Source of the DNA: Sipunculus nudus
Taxonomy: Eukaryota; Annelida; Sipuncula; Golfingiida; Sipunculidae
DNA: 64,000 nt
Direction: 5' to 3'
Assembly: GCA_026874595.1 (NCBI GenBank)
Contig: CM049316.1
Coordinates: forward strand, 21,165,839 to 21,229,838
Within the stretch, counting starts at the first letter, position 1, and each line of letters starts with the position of its first letter. Under the pieces are notes generated by a model. That model saw only the letters and a list, made by a program, of their open reading frames with translations. It was not told where the DNA came from and did no database searches. Position numbers and translations under genes: made by a program. Below, one piece after another: positions 9,072 through 17,636 of this stretch.

Positions 9072-10608
9072 GGTGGAGGGTTGCTGCTGCGTGTGCGGCG
9101 TTTTTTACCGTGTGCCTGTCGAACCCGGTCGTGCTGCCGTCACTCGCAAAGGGTGGGGGCGGCGCCACAGGTGCTTGCGGGTACAACGGTGTCGCGGGTG
9201 GCTGATAGGGCGAGAAGCGCGCTGATGCGTAATGCCCTGGTTGGAAGACGGGCCCTGCGTTCGTCGGCGAACCCGGCCACCAGACCCCGGACCCTGGCGC
9301 ATAAGCTGACGGCTGCGTTTGTGTTCCGACCGTCGGGGATGCGTAACCGAAAGAACCGTGCGGCCATGGTGCAGCCTGAATCTGCACAGGCGCTTCCGCA
9401 TCGACCCGGCCGTACTTAGATTTCAACCTTTGCAGTAGTTCTTCTTGACCCGTTATCCACTCCTTCATGTCGGCTGTTAACTGCCCGGAACCGTTAGGGG
9501 TTACTGGCGCGTTACTGTTTGATGATGACATGTCTGCGGCCAGTCGTTCGGGGTTTCCGGAACTGCCTTCCACTACGGTCAAGGTCGATTTGCCCCTGTC
9601 TGAAAGATTGATCGGATCGGTGGCGTCAGAATGTTCCTGTTCATCACAAATACACGTTTGTGGTGAAGCTGGTTCCAGCGGCGTTTGTGGTGAAGCTAGT
9701 TCCAGCGGTGTTAAGGTTTCAGCGTGCCCAGCGAGTGGACTGTCCGCACCATCGTCTGATTTGTTTTCAGCGTCAATAAATGTCGAAGCCAACCCCAGCT
9801 GTTCGAGTTCTTGTTTCTTGCATTGTTTGACCGTGAAAGGGTTCAGTGCTGCCCCCAAGAGCAGGTTGTGCCAGGTGGGAACTGTGGTCTCGTCTGTGTT
9901 GAATGTCTCCTCTGGGAGGACACGCCCTTCAGCCTCTTTAATTATATCCCTGTACAGTTCCGGACTCATGCCGAGGTGTTTGAACAGGTTTTCGTTTTCA
10001 GTGTGCTCACAATCCGGTTCGTCCAAATGCAGACTTGTGCAGTACATGGCAAGGCAGCCTGCACGGGCGTTGTTCATCGTCAACGAAACGTGGTTCAGGA
10101 AGTCCGGGCCGGCAGCAATCTCCAGGTCCTCCTTAGTCGGACAACCCTGTTCTGAAAACGTGTCTGACAACTTCAGTGAGGACAACGACACAGCGGGGAA
10201 CAGCGCCCGTAAAAGGTCTTTCGTAGAAGCGTTTTCACGGTTTGCCGGTGATCTGTCCACAAAGTAGGGACACGCCCGTGTGAGCACACCCACGAACCTC
10301 GGGTCCAACTGTATAACCCCAAACAGCCCGACGTCTGGGAGATGACGTATGTGGATCAAGCTCCCGACAGGGGGGGAGAGCCGGTCGTGTGTGATGAACA
10401 CGGGTTTGGTGCATGACGCGTTTCTGTTCACATCCTTCGGTGCATCTGAACTATCGTCCACCCCTAGTGATACGTGACGTAAGATAGTGTCTGAAAGACG
10501 GTATTTTCCCCGATCGGGTCCGTTTAACCTTTTCCAGACCTGGGGACATGTACTGGCTAAACAGCAAACTGCGAACATGTTTATGGTGCTCGTGTAATTA
10601 TGTGACAT
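9049..10608 (-). CDS. Capsid maturation protease (assemblin) and scaffold, N-terminal part
   Basis: This is the serine protease that matures herpesvirus procapsids, followed by a scaffold region. The catalytic His-Ser-His triad is recognisable: H74 in FITHDRLSPPVG, S143 within FPAVSLSSL, and H173 in FLNHVSLTMNNARAG. The spacing matches assemblins. After about residue 250 the chain becomes a Ser/Pro/Gln-rich, disordered scaffold (for example PPLEPASPQT-type repeats and PYQPPATPLYPQAPVAPPPP). The start is the ATG at 10608; M11 is an alternative. The reading frame is lost near the A6 run at 9101-9106 and the scaffold continues in the next frame (8376-9071). The protease domain itself is intact. 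Confidence 0.88.
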   Translation of the reverse strand: MSHNYTSTINMFAVCCLASTCPQVWKRLNGPDRGKYRLSDTILRHVSLGVDDSSDAPKDVNRNASCTKPVFITHDRLSPPVGSLIHIRHLPDVGLFGVIQLDPRFVGVLTRACPYFVDRSPANRENASTKDLLRALFPAVSLSSLKLSDTFSEQGCPTKEDLEIAAGPDFLNHVSLTMNNARAGCLAMYCTSLHLDEPDCEHTENENLFKHLGMSPELYRDIIKEAEGRVLPEETFNTDETTVPTWHNLLLGAALNPFTVKQCKKQELEQLGLASTFIDAENKSDDGADSPLAGHAETLTPLELASPQTPLEPASPQTCICDEQEHSDATDPINLSDRGKSTLTVVEGSSGNPERLAADMSSSNSNAPVTPNGSGQLTADMKEWITGQEELLQRLKSKYGRVDAEAPVQIQAAPWPHGSFGYASPTVGTQTQPSAYAPGSGVWWPGSPTNAGPVFQPGHYASARFSPYQPPATPLYPQAPVAPPPPFASDGSTTGFDRHTVKNAAHAAATLHRALLFLR

Positions 10609-10711
10609 GTCATGTGTCGTTGTCGTCTGGCGCTTGCACCGGGGTAAATAAACAGAGATGTTCTGTTATTCTTCGTAATGTCTTTCGGCGGGAGGGGTTT
10701 CTGTCGTATAC

Positions 10712-11371
10712 TTAATGTTCAGGCATCGGCAGGTGCAATTTTGCCGGCGGGAACACTGCCCGTTCGGCTCGTGCTTCTGCGCTCTGTGTTCCTTTGTCCC
10801 GAAAAATCTGCACAGTGTCCCGTATCTCGCCTAGTGGATGCAAACGTGGAAACATGTAATGTTCTCCCAACGTGTAAAGTTCCAGACTGTGTTTGTTTTC
10901 CACCGCCTCAGTCTGTGCGTGTTGACGTGTCGGGTCAGTGTTTGTACCTTCCCTGATGTGTTTTCCACCTTCCGTCTCGGTTGTGTTTATGTCGCGTGGG
11001 CACACACCCGCTAGTTCCGCGCACGTTTGATGTATGTGCCTGTCGATGGCCGTTTTTACGCCGGCGAGTACTTGCGTGTGATCACGTGAGAATGGTGTTA
11101 TATTCAGGTGCCAAGGGTCATGTGCCGTACGTGTTTTTGTGGTGATCAGCAGGCAAGGGTAAGCGTGTGTCCACATCTCCCACGCGTTTAACACGCATGT
11201 ACCGTCGCATTGGGATGAAGTGATGGGCCGCGCTGCAGCGCTCGCGACAACCTTAGCCAAAGTCGACCTGGTGTCTCTGTTAGAACAATGTGCATAACCG
11301 CCAGAGCACGTAGTACATGCGTTGTTTCGCGTGATACGTTTCCGGCCGGCGCTCCCCTCAGTAACGCCCAC
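10712..11371 (-). CDS. Unknown protein, downstream frame of a broken gene
   Basis: I do not recognise this product. It overlaps the end of the upstream frame (11188-12084) by about 180 bases and has no ATG at its beginning. The stretch NNACTTCSGGYAHCSN and what follows look more protein-like than the end of the upstream frame. The two probably form one gene of about 480 codons with a frame change between roughly 11300 and 11371. A separate overlapping gene is possible. It lies between the protease gene and the unknown upstream part, all on the minus strand. Confidence 0.45.
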   Translation of the reverse strand: MGVTEGSAGRKRITRNNACTTCSGGYAHCSNRDTRSTLAKVVASAAARPITSSQCDGTCVLNAWEMWTHAYPCLLITTKTRTAHDPWHLNITPFSRDHTQVLAGVKTAIDRHIHQTCAELAGVCPRDINTTETEGGKHIREGTNTDPTRQHAQTEAVENKHSLELYTLGEHYMFPRLHPLGEIRDTVQIFRDKGTQSAEARAERAVFPPAKLHLPMPEH

Positions 11372-12084
11372 ATACTTGCGTATAGGTACACAGTCTCAAA
11401 AGTTGCGAACACTGGGAGCCCGATTTGCACGTATGAGCAGGCCAACGACACCAGGGTGGCGTCGAACAACAGGAGGACTCCCACCGTTCGCAACTGTAAC
11501 TGTTTCAGTTTCAGCGAAGGATTCCCTTTGTTGTTCTTTATCCTTGACTCTGCTGTATTGAATATATTTCCCGTTTTACGGTTGGGGGCCAAGGTGAAAC
11601 CCATTATGCTCGCCAGCTCGTCCAGCCACGTGCCAGAAAACACATCTGTACTTACGTTTGCGATATGCCGGTCCCACGAGACGCTGACCGTGTCTTGACC
11701 GTGAACGTCCACGTAGTGTTCGAGCAAATGTGTGGCCAGCTGCTTCAGTTCTGGTTGGGCCCCGTGTGTTGTGTGATGGCCGTTATCCCCAGCGTTTGAT
11801 GCTGGGTCGTTAACCGTGTTTGGTTCGCCGTTCTTTGCGGCACTGTGATTGTCCCCGCCCCTCGTCCTCTTCGCCCTTCTGGTCTGCCTGGTCAGCTGTA
11901 AGATGCATTGTTCCCATTCCTTGTGAGACTTAACGAATTCCTGTAAGGCTGGGGCGACTGTTGTGTACCACCAATCCACGGGATGGCCGTCCTTATTTTC
12001 CCCGTGTAGCTGACGTGTTTTCCTGAACCATGAATCCACGTGCTCTGCCACTTGTTTGATGTGTGAACGGATATCCTTTTGCAT
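11188..12084 (-). CDS. Unknown protein, upstream frame of a broken gene
   Basis: The start is taken at the ATG at 12084 (MQKDIRSHIK); the longer frame begins only with a GTG. The N-terminal 85 residues are helical and charged, followed by a basic, Asn/His-rich linker and a hydrophobic region (VGVLLLFDATLVSLACSYVQIG, about 20 residues). The last 35 residues in this frame look unnatural, and coding seems to pass to the frame ending at 10712. No family is recognised. A membrane role is possible because of the hydrophobic stretch. Confidence 0.5.
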   Translation of the reverse strand: MQKDIRSHIKQVAEHVDSWFRKTRQLHGENKDGHPVDWWYTTVAPALQEFVKSHKEWEQCILQLTRQTRRAKRTRGGDNHSAAKNGEPNTVNDPASNAGDNGHHTTHGAQPELKQLATHLLEHYVDVHGQDTVSVSWDRHIANVSTDVFSGTWLDELASIMGFTLAPNRKTGNIFNTAESRIKNNKGNPSLKLKQLQLRTVGVLLLFDATLVSLACSYVQIGLPVFATFETVYLYASMWALLRGAPAGNVSRETTHVLRALAVMHIVLTETPGRLWLRLSRALQRGPSLHPNATVHAC

Positions 12085-12243
12085 GGCCCGGTGTATATTT
12101 GTGTGTGTGCGGTGTTGTACCACGTAATCATACCCTGTCTAGTCGGGGTCTTCTGATGGTATGAGTTCCAGAAGTCGCTCCACACTCTGAAGTATCACTT
12201 GTGTGTTTCACACGCCGAACTCATTTTTTGTAAAGCTGCCTTG

Positions 12244-12310
12244 TCACGTGGTTGCCACAGCATATCATGCAGCAGTAGGAAACGGTTTGACGCCAAACCT
12301 CCTTATAAAA
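12244..12310 (+). promoter_or_regulatory. E-box plus TATA promoter
   Basis: TCACGTG at 12244-12250 is followed by TTATAAAA at 12303-12310, 90 bases before the ATG of the 1032-residue protein. The same arrangement recurs at other viral promoters in this window. Confidence 0.55.
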
Positions 12311-12399
12311 GCGCGCACCGACTGCGTTTCGCTTATTGTGCTCGCAGTTGCAGGACTTGACAGTTGTTTCGACCAGAAGCGTAGACATACGGTTCAAAC

Positions 12400-15300
12400 A
12401 TGCACAGGTCGGGTGGTAGTAAACCAGACGAGAAAGACTACACCAGTCTTTGCGAGACCGGCGATCTGGGGGATATCACGCCTGTCCGTTTGTATGTGGT
12501 CAAGAGGGACGATTTGCTCTCGCTTGACGTCGCAGGAGGCATCATAGTTAAACAGCTGTTGGCGCAATGCGAAGGGGAACCCGGTGGTTGGTTACCTGTC
12601 GTGAGGGGGCTGACCGTGGAAAGTGATCTGCCCTGGAAAGGTTTCGTGGAGACACCGGACGGTGAAGTCAACAGTGCCGGCAGGTATCCGTTCTTGTTCC
12701 TCCTGCACGGGTACGATGACCCGCGTCTACACGAGCATGACAACCCGATGAGACAAATGAAGAACGTGAGGCAGGTCATCGATGACATGCTGCAGACCAC
12801 AACCCCCGCCTGGGAAGGTTGTGAGAAAAGCGAGTTTTTTCCCGTTCCGCAGAAATACACGTCTGCCGACCTGGTGGACAATGGCAAGGACCTGCACTCC
12901 CTGACTGTGCAGCGGATCATGAGCGTTGTGAAGAGTGAAGGACCGCCACTGGAGGCGAAAGATTTTTTCATCTTTGGAACGTTTACGTGGGCGCATATCA
13001 GCGCACTCATGCACGGTTGCATGTTCCTCGTGCGGGACTCGGTCAGGCGTGACGTTTCCCTGCACGAAAACCTAAACGCGGTCACCGTGGATTTGTGGGA
13101 CGCGACGCTGGCCTACGCTACACGCCGTTCTGCTCCGAAGCGACGGCCGCAACGGAAGCAGTTGCTTGCGGACGTCCTGCAGGACGACAGGAATTCCCCG
13201 ACGGAAGAGCCCATTGAAAACCTTCTGGTCGTGTCACCCGTGCTCAGCCAGCTGATGTGGAGCATCGTCAGGGGCCTGATGCACAACCTACATATCAAAC
13301 CGTACTTGGCAGACGTGGTTGTTTACATGCTCGACACACCAGTGCACCGGCAGGTGGATCTACCTCCAGGTTTCTCATCCCCGTACCAAAACCAACAGGC
13401 ATGTGACAAACGGCGGCAGATATCTGAAGAAACCGCCCCTTTGGTTGCTCTGCTGGTGTATCTCACGCTCACCCAGAACACCAGTTGCCGGTTCGCGGAC
13501 ACTGTCGAATTCAAAAACTGGCCATGCGACGAGGACGTGCACTTTTCCCTAGTGCGACAGGCGGAGGCCACACCTTTCGGTAACCCAGAGAAGTGTACAG
13601 CAGAACTGGAGCGCATGATGCCAGGTCACGTGGAACGCCAAATGTCACCTTGCCTGGCTGAAGCCGTAGCAATGTCGTTGAGGTTGAATGAGGCTTCACT
13701 GCTGTGCAGTTTGCTGAAGTCCACGGACTCAGCCGCCGTGGACATGACGTCTTTCTTACTGACAGACAGGCAGGCCCAGCTACGGACGTCGCAGAAATGG
13801 CGTGCTTCGTTTGACATCGACAACTACCCTTTCGAACTACCGTTCGATAAGCAGGAGCGTCAGGGCAACATCAAATCGCACATGGACTCAGCAGGCCGCC
13901 ACGGCAATACCGTCTTGGCCCAAAGGCTTGTCGGCCTTTCGTTGGACCTCCACGTTACGGCCAGGTCGCTAGATTCGTTCGAAACTTTGGCGGAAGGGGT
14001 GCCCTGGGACGCTGACTTGAGCGATGTGAAAAAAGCGATTAATACACGTATGTGTCACAAATGCCACAAGGACGGGGTCAGTTTGGACAGGGGACCGGAA
14101 AACTGCCCCTGTGTGTGGTTCCCACGCCCCGTCAGGCAGATCCTCGAAAAGCGGGGGACAGCTCACGACGGGCTATGCGTACCTGGGTTGCACGTGCTGT
14201 GCAAAGGACCCCATTTTACGGGCAATGTTGAGAAATCGTCCTTTGTCCAGAGAAAAGAATCTGACAGCAGAAGGAGAGAGTCGCAAGAAGCACCGTCGGG
14301 TGTGTTGGCACGCGTGCTCAAAGAAATACCGCCGGAACTGGATATGATCGTGCAGCCCCACGCGGGACGTCTACACACGTCCTTCATTGACGCGCTCGCC
14401 GGTTGTTTCATTACAAAACCCGACTCGCAGCTGCGAAAGAAGCACGACAGTACGCCTTTGGATGTCACGAGCGTTTGCAAAATGTTCTCGTGTGTGACTG
14501 ATACAGTCGCGAGCGTGACGTTGGAAGCCAAACGCTTCGCGAACCTCGCCGCCGAGAGAACAGCTAACAGGAAGGCGGGGGCGACAGATGTAGAGAAACT
14601 GCGGTCTGAACTGGCCATCACGTTGTCGGGCGAGATGTTGGCCTACCAGGGTGCAGCTGTGTGGAAGATGCACCAGTGCACACTGCTGCACCAGTGCTTG
14701 CTGGCTTCTAACATGGCGCAAGCAGATGTATTCAAGCGGCTGCAGAGCGCAGCTGCTACGTACCAGCAGGTGCAACTGACGCTTTTGCATTCACCGTTGA
14801 TGCTCGACAAACCGTTGTTCTCGTACAAGCCGTACGTTGTCAGGAGCGCGAGTGTACCTTCCCTGCACGATCAGGGGAGGGTTCTGGCGCACGAACACTG
14901 TTCGAAGGATTGCGTCTGGTACAAGGTCCAAGACGCATACTGTAAAATGAACACCACCACGTGGTACAAAGATAAATCTGCCGCAAACAAGAAAGGATGG
15001 CAGCGCCCGCAGGGAAGCGTTGATGCCCCGTTTGCTGAAACGCACGGTTCCATACGTGTCTCGATCATGGAGTCGCGCAGTGCGGGTGTCAGTGCTGCCG
15101 ACATATATCAGGAACAGGGTGACTTCACCGTAACTCCGCGGGTGTCTGGTTTATCAGACGATGCATTCGAGGATGAAGCAATTCCACCGGCTGTTGCGGC
15201 AGATGTGACAAGCGTTGTCCGGAATTCATCGTACGACTACATCATCGGCAACCACGAAAATGAAGAGGAGAGGTTTCGTGGAACGGGGTGGGGGTGGGTG

Positions 15301-15498
15301 AGCGGTCTGTCCGTCTTCACGAAACCTCTGTCTCGTGACACGCAAGGATGGATCGTCCAGATCATACAGAGTTGTTACCACCCTTCACTTAAAAAGATGA
15401 TCCAGGCAAAGACCTTGCGTGAACTCGCGTTGGATGCTGAGGAATCTGGGGTGCACCTGCGGCAAGCGGACGTGCATGCTCTGGTGCGTTTGGTGTAG
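12400..15498 (+). CDS. Unknown large protein, 1032 residues
   Basis: A complete frame from ATG at 12400 with a TATA box 90 bases upstream. No clear domain is visible. A Cys cluster at about residues 548-569 (CHKCHKDG ... CPCVWF) could bind zinc. The protein is otherwise evenly mixed, without membrane segments or low-complexity stretches, as in capsid, tegument or replication proteins. Its size is that of a herpesvirus major capsid protein or primase-class protein, but I see no motif that decides this. It is followed after 93 bases by a 259-residue gene on the same strand. In herpesviruses the major capsid protein is often next to a triplex protein; that is only a positional hint. Confidence 0.8.
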   Translation: MHRSGGSKPDEKDYTSLCETGDLGDITPVRLYVVKRDDLLSLDVAGGIIVKQLLAQCEGEPGGWLPVVRGLTVESDLPWKGFVETPDGEVNSAGRYPFLFLLHGYDDPRLHEHDNPMRQMKNVRQVIDDMLQTTTPAWEGCEKSEFFPVPQKYTSADLVDNGKDLHSLTVQRIMSVVKSEGPPLEAKDFFIFGTFTWAHISALMHGCMFLVRDSVRRDVSLHENLNAVTVDLWDATLAYATRRSAPKRRPQRKQLLADVLQDDRNSPTEEPIENLLVVSPVLSQLMWSIVRGLMHNLHIKPYLADVVVYMLDTPVHRQVDLPPGFSSPYQNQQACDKRRQISEETAPLVALLVYLTLTQNTSCRFADTVEFKNWPCDEDVHFSLVRQAEATPFGNPEKCTAELERMMPGHVERQMSPCLAEAVAMSLRLNEASLLCSLLKSTDSAAVDMTSFLLTDRQAQLRTSQKWRASFDIDNYPFELPFDKQERQGNIKSHMDSAGRHGNTVLAQRLVGLSLDLHVTARSLDSFETLAEGVPWDADLSDVKKAINTRMCHKCHKDGVSLDRGPENCPCVWFPRPVRQILEKRGTAHDGLCVPGLHVLCKGPHFTGNVEKSSFVQRKESDSRRRESQEAPSGVLARVLKEIPPELDMIVQPHAGRLHTSFIDALAGCFITKPDSQLRKKHDSTPLDVTSVCKMFSCVTDTVASVTLEAKRFANLAAERTANRKAGATDVEKLRSELAITLSGEMLAYQGAAVWKMHQCTLLHQCLLASNMAQADVFKRLQSAAATYQQVQLTLLHSPLMLDKPLFSYKPYVVRSASVPSLHDQGRVLAHEHCSKDCVWYKVQDAYCKMNTTTWYKDKSAANKKGWQRPQGSVDAPFAETHGSIRVSIMESRSAGVSAADIYQEQGDFTVTPRVSGLSDDAFEDEAIPPAVAADVTSVVRNSSYDYIIGNHENEEERFRGTGWGWVSGLSVFTKPLSRDTQGWIVQIIQSCYHPSLKKMIQAKTLRELALDAEESGVHLRQADVHALVRLV

Positions 15499-15591
15499 CT
15501 GGTCGAGACCAGCCCGCTGCGCGGCGGGAGACATGTCAGCGGTTCCAAGGAATTCACGTCTTTCCTCCTCCAGTCTCAGCTGTTCTGTCAC

Positions 15592-16371
15592 ATGAGCCAG
15601 CTATCCGATGCACACCAGAAGGAAAACGCCATTTTACCCGTTTGGGTGCAAGCTGGATGGGGTGGCGTCACCTTTAACAACCCAAAGAGTGAGTCGGGTG
15701 AAGCGCAGATGCCAGTCTTCCGTGATGCCGGCCTCGTGATGGTGAAGGACGGCGTGTCCTGCCTGAACGAAGCAAGTTCTTTGCGCTACAAGGTCACGGT
15801 GGCGTGTATGAGGCCGAATTTTTATGTTCTGCAAAACCATCTTGTGGTCCGTCACCGGATGTTGATGGGTGTGAACGAGACTGAGCTCTCAGCACTGTAT
15901 ACAGGCGCGCTCAAGTCGATGAACTGGCCGCGTGCGGGAAAACAAGATGCTGATGATAAACGGCAATACCCGCTCTTTCTGGGGGTTAGCACGGAGCCGT
16001 TCTCTCAACGCATGCAGGTGCACCACGCTGCACGCAGTGTGCTACACGGCATGGACGCAGCCGGCAGGACAGGAAGCATCCAAGACCTCGAAACGTGTTT
16101 GGACGACATGTGTGAGGACCCTGACGTTCCTGTCGAAAAAGTGGCTGGTCTGTTGTACCAGATAATATCCACACGTTTAGGAAACAGCGGCGTGGATATC
16201 GAACAGCTGCCAAAAAGCAGCTTGGACGCAGAGACGTTCAGGTGCGTCGATGACTTTTGTACCCGTTTCCCTTACGTCCGCATGGACGAAAACGATTTGT
16301 CATCCGCTCTCCGTTTTCTCATGCCGATCGGCGAGCCGGACACGAAACGCAGTCGGGTTTCTACCGATTAA
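15592..16371 (+). CDS. Unknown protein, 259 residues
   Basis: A complete frame from ATG at 15592, 93 bases after the preceding stop and probably on the same transcript. The N-terminal half contains Gly/Val-rich beta-like segments (VWVQAGWGGVTFNN); the C-terminal half is acidic and ends in a basic tail (DTKRSRVSTD). There is no signal peptide or membrane segment. Size and position beside a large protein would suit a capsid triplex subunit, but I recognise no family motif. Confidence 0.75.
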   Translation: MSQLSDAHQKENAILPVWVQAGWGGVTFNNPKSESGEAQMPVFRDAGLVMVKDGVSCLNEASSLRYKVTVACMRPNFYVLQNHLVVRHRMLMGVNETELSALYTGALKSMNWPRAGKQDADDKRQYPLFLGVSTEPFSQRMQVHHAARSVLHGMDAAGRTGSIQDLETCLDDMCEDPDVPVEKVAGLLYQIISTRLGNSGVDIEQLPKSSLDAETFRCVDDFCTRFPYVRMDENDLSSALRFLMPIGEPDTKRSRVSTD

Positions 16372-16600
16372 TGAATCACATGATTGTGTCCTTGAATGTG
16401 GGTCGTGCACCTGTTTTTGTTTATTGCTATGGTATATCATATTAAAAAACTATATTGCTTTTATACGTGTTTGTGTTTTCGGTTGCGTGCATCGTCTGTC
16501 TGTTGTATGGTCCAGTCGGTCCTGTGCATGCGTGGTTGGAATGTTGCTATTTGAATGATTTATCACATGTTTCGTTGTAAACCCTGTGTGCACGTCGGTA

Positions 16601-16636
16601 TATATATATATTTGTGTCGTGACTGCGACTTTATAA
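16601..16636 (+). promoter_or_regulatory. TATA-rich promoter of the acidic protein gene
   Basis: An alternating TATATATATATA run at about 16601-16613 and a second TTATAA at 16631 lie 35-70 bases upstream of the ATG at 16670. Confidence 0.45.
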
Positions 16637-16669
16637 CAGCCGCACTGGTGACAGTTTGGTTCATTTGCT

Positions 16670-17461
16670 ATGTCTGACATACAAGGGGTTACACTTGGTA
16701 CAGCAGGGTACCACGCGGACGATATGTCATTACCAAATGAAGACGTTCATCGTTCTGATGAGGAAGGCGGGTCGGGAGAAAGGGAAGAGAACAACAATCC
16801 CCGGGACGGTGTCGCCGATGACCCTTGTGGCTGGCCTGTACTGGGATCCGGAGATGAGGATGACAGTGGGGGAGAACTACAAGAAAATGAGGAGGATTCG
16901 TCGTCATCGTCGTCTGACATGGACGATGAAGAGATGATTATGCGTTACGAAAAGTGCATGTCGGAAGCCGATGGGAATATTGCAACATTTTTCGAGACGC
17001 ACGGCCGTCAGATGTCTCTGTGGAGATACTTGGACGTAATCGATCTCTCTCTGTCGAGCACAATGGCAAAAGACATGTGGTCGATATGTTCAGCTATTGC
17101 AGAGAGGTTACCCGAAGAGCCAGGTGAAGAAGGGCAGGTCACAACATTTGAACCAGGAATCCTGATTTGGGTGGCATTCTGTCAAATGTGGTGCCAGCAT
17201 TGCTTCCAGTTGATGCGGAGAGTGGTTGCGACGTCAGGGATTGGCGCGAATTTACCTACTCCTTACAGCACACTTGACAATTACGAGGTAGATGAATATG
17301 TCCGGAACAACGTGACCCCGAGGTCTATTTGCATGGCCCTTTTCCTGGGGCAACGGGAGTGGCGGGGTTGCGGTTGCACATTGTGCAGGAGACTCGAAAC
17401 CAGTCTGCCGCTTCTGCAGGGATTACAAACTGTGGCGAACATTTCCTGTCCGCGCCAGTGA
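16670..17461 (+). CDS. Acidic protein, 263 residues, unknown function
   Basis: Residues 20-90 are strongly acidic and Ser-rich (EEDSSSSSSDMDDEE), resembling an activation or phosphorylation domain. The rest is compact with several Cys residues (WCQHCFQL and RGCGCTLCRRL), which may bind metal. There is no signal peptide. An acidic N-terminal domain with a Cys-rich end suggests a nuclear regulatory or tegument protein, but no family is recognised. It lies just upstream of the gB gene on the same strand. Confidence 0.75.
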   Translation: MSDIQGVTLGTAGYHADDMSLPNEDVHRSDEEGGSGEREENNNPRDGVADDPCGWPVLGSGDEDDSGGELQENEEDSSSSSSDMDDEEMIMRYEKCMSEADGNIATFFETHGRQMSLWRYLDVIDLSLSSTMAKDMWSICSAIAERLPEEPGEEGQVTTFEPGILIWVAFCQMWCQHCFQLMRRVVATSGIGANLPTPYSTLDNYEVDEYVRNNVTPRSICMALFLGQREWRGCGCTLCRRLETSLPLLQGLQTVANISCPRQ

Positions 17462-17636
17462 TTCACGCACAAACATGCGGTGTTCTTTTGTCAGTATTTG
17501 TCACGGACCACATGTTCTATATTGACCTCCGTATCACGTTTTCATGCTTTGTCGATCGGTTCGTGTATTATCACTGTTTAGTGGTCTGGCGTAGACGTCA
17601 CGTGTGTGTTCATCAGAAACGTCAACGTCTGTGGCC

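Noticed and set aside
9467-10267. Plus-strand frame of 266 codons inside the protease gene
   Set aside because: Ser/Cys-rich antisense shadow; the opposite strand carries the catalytic motifs.
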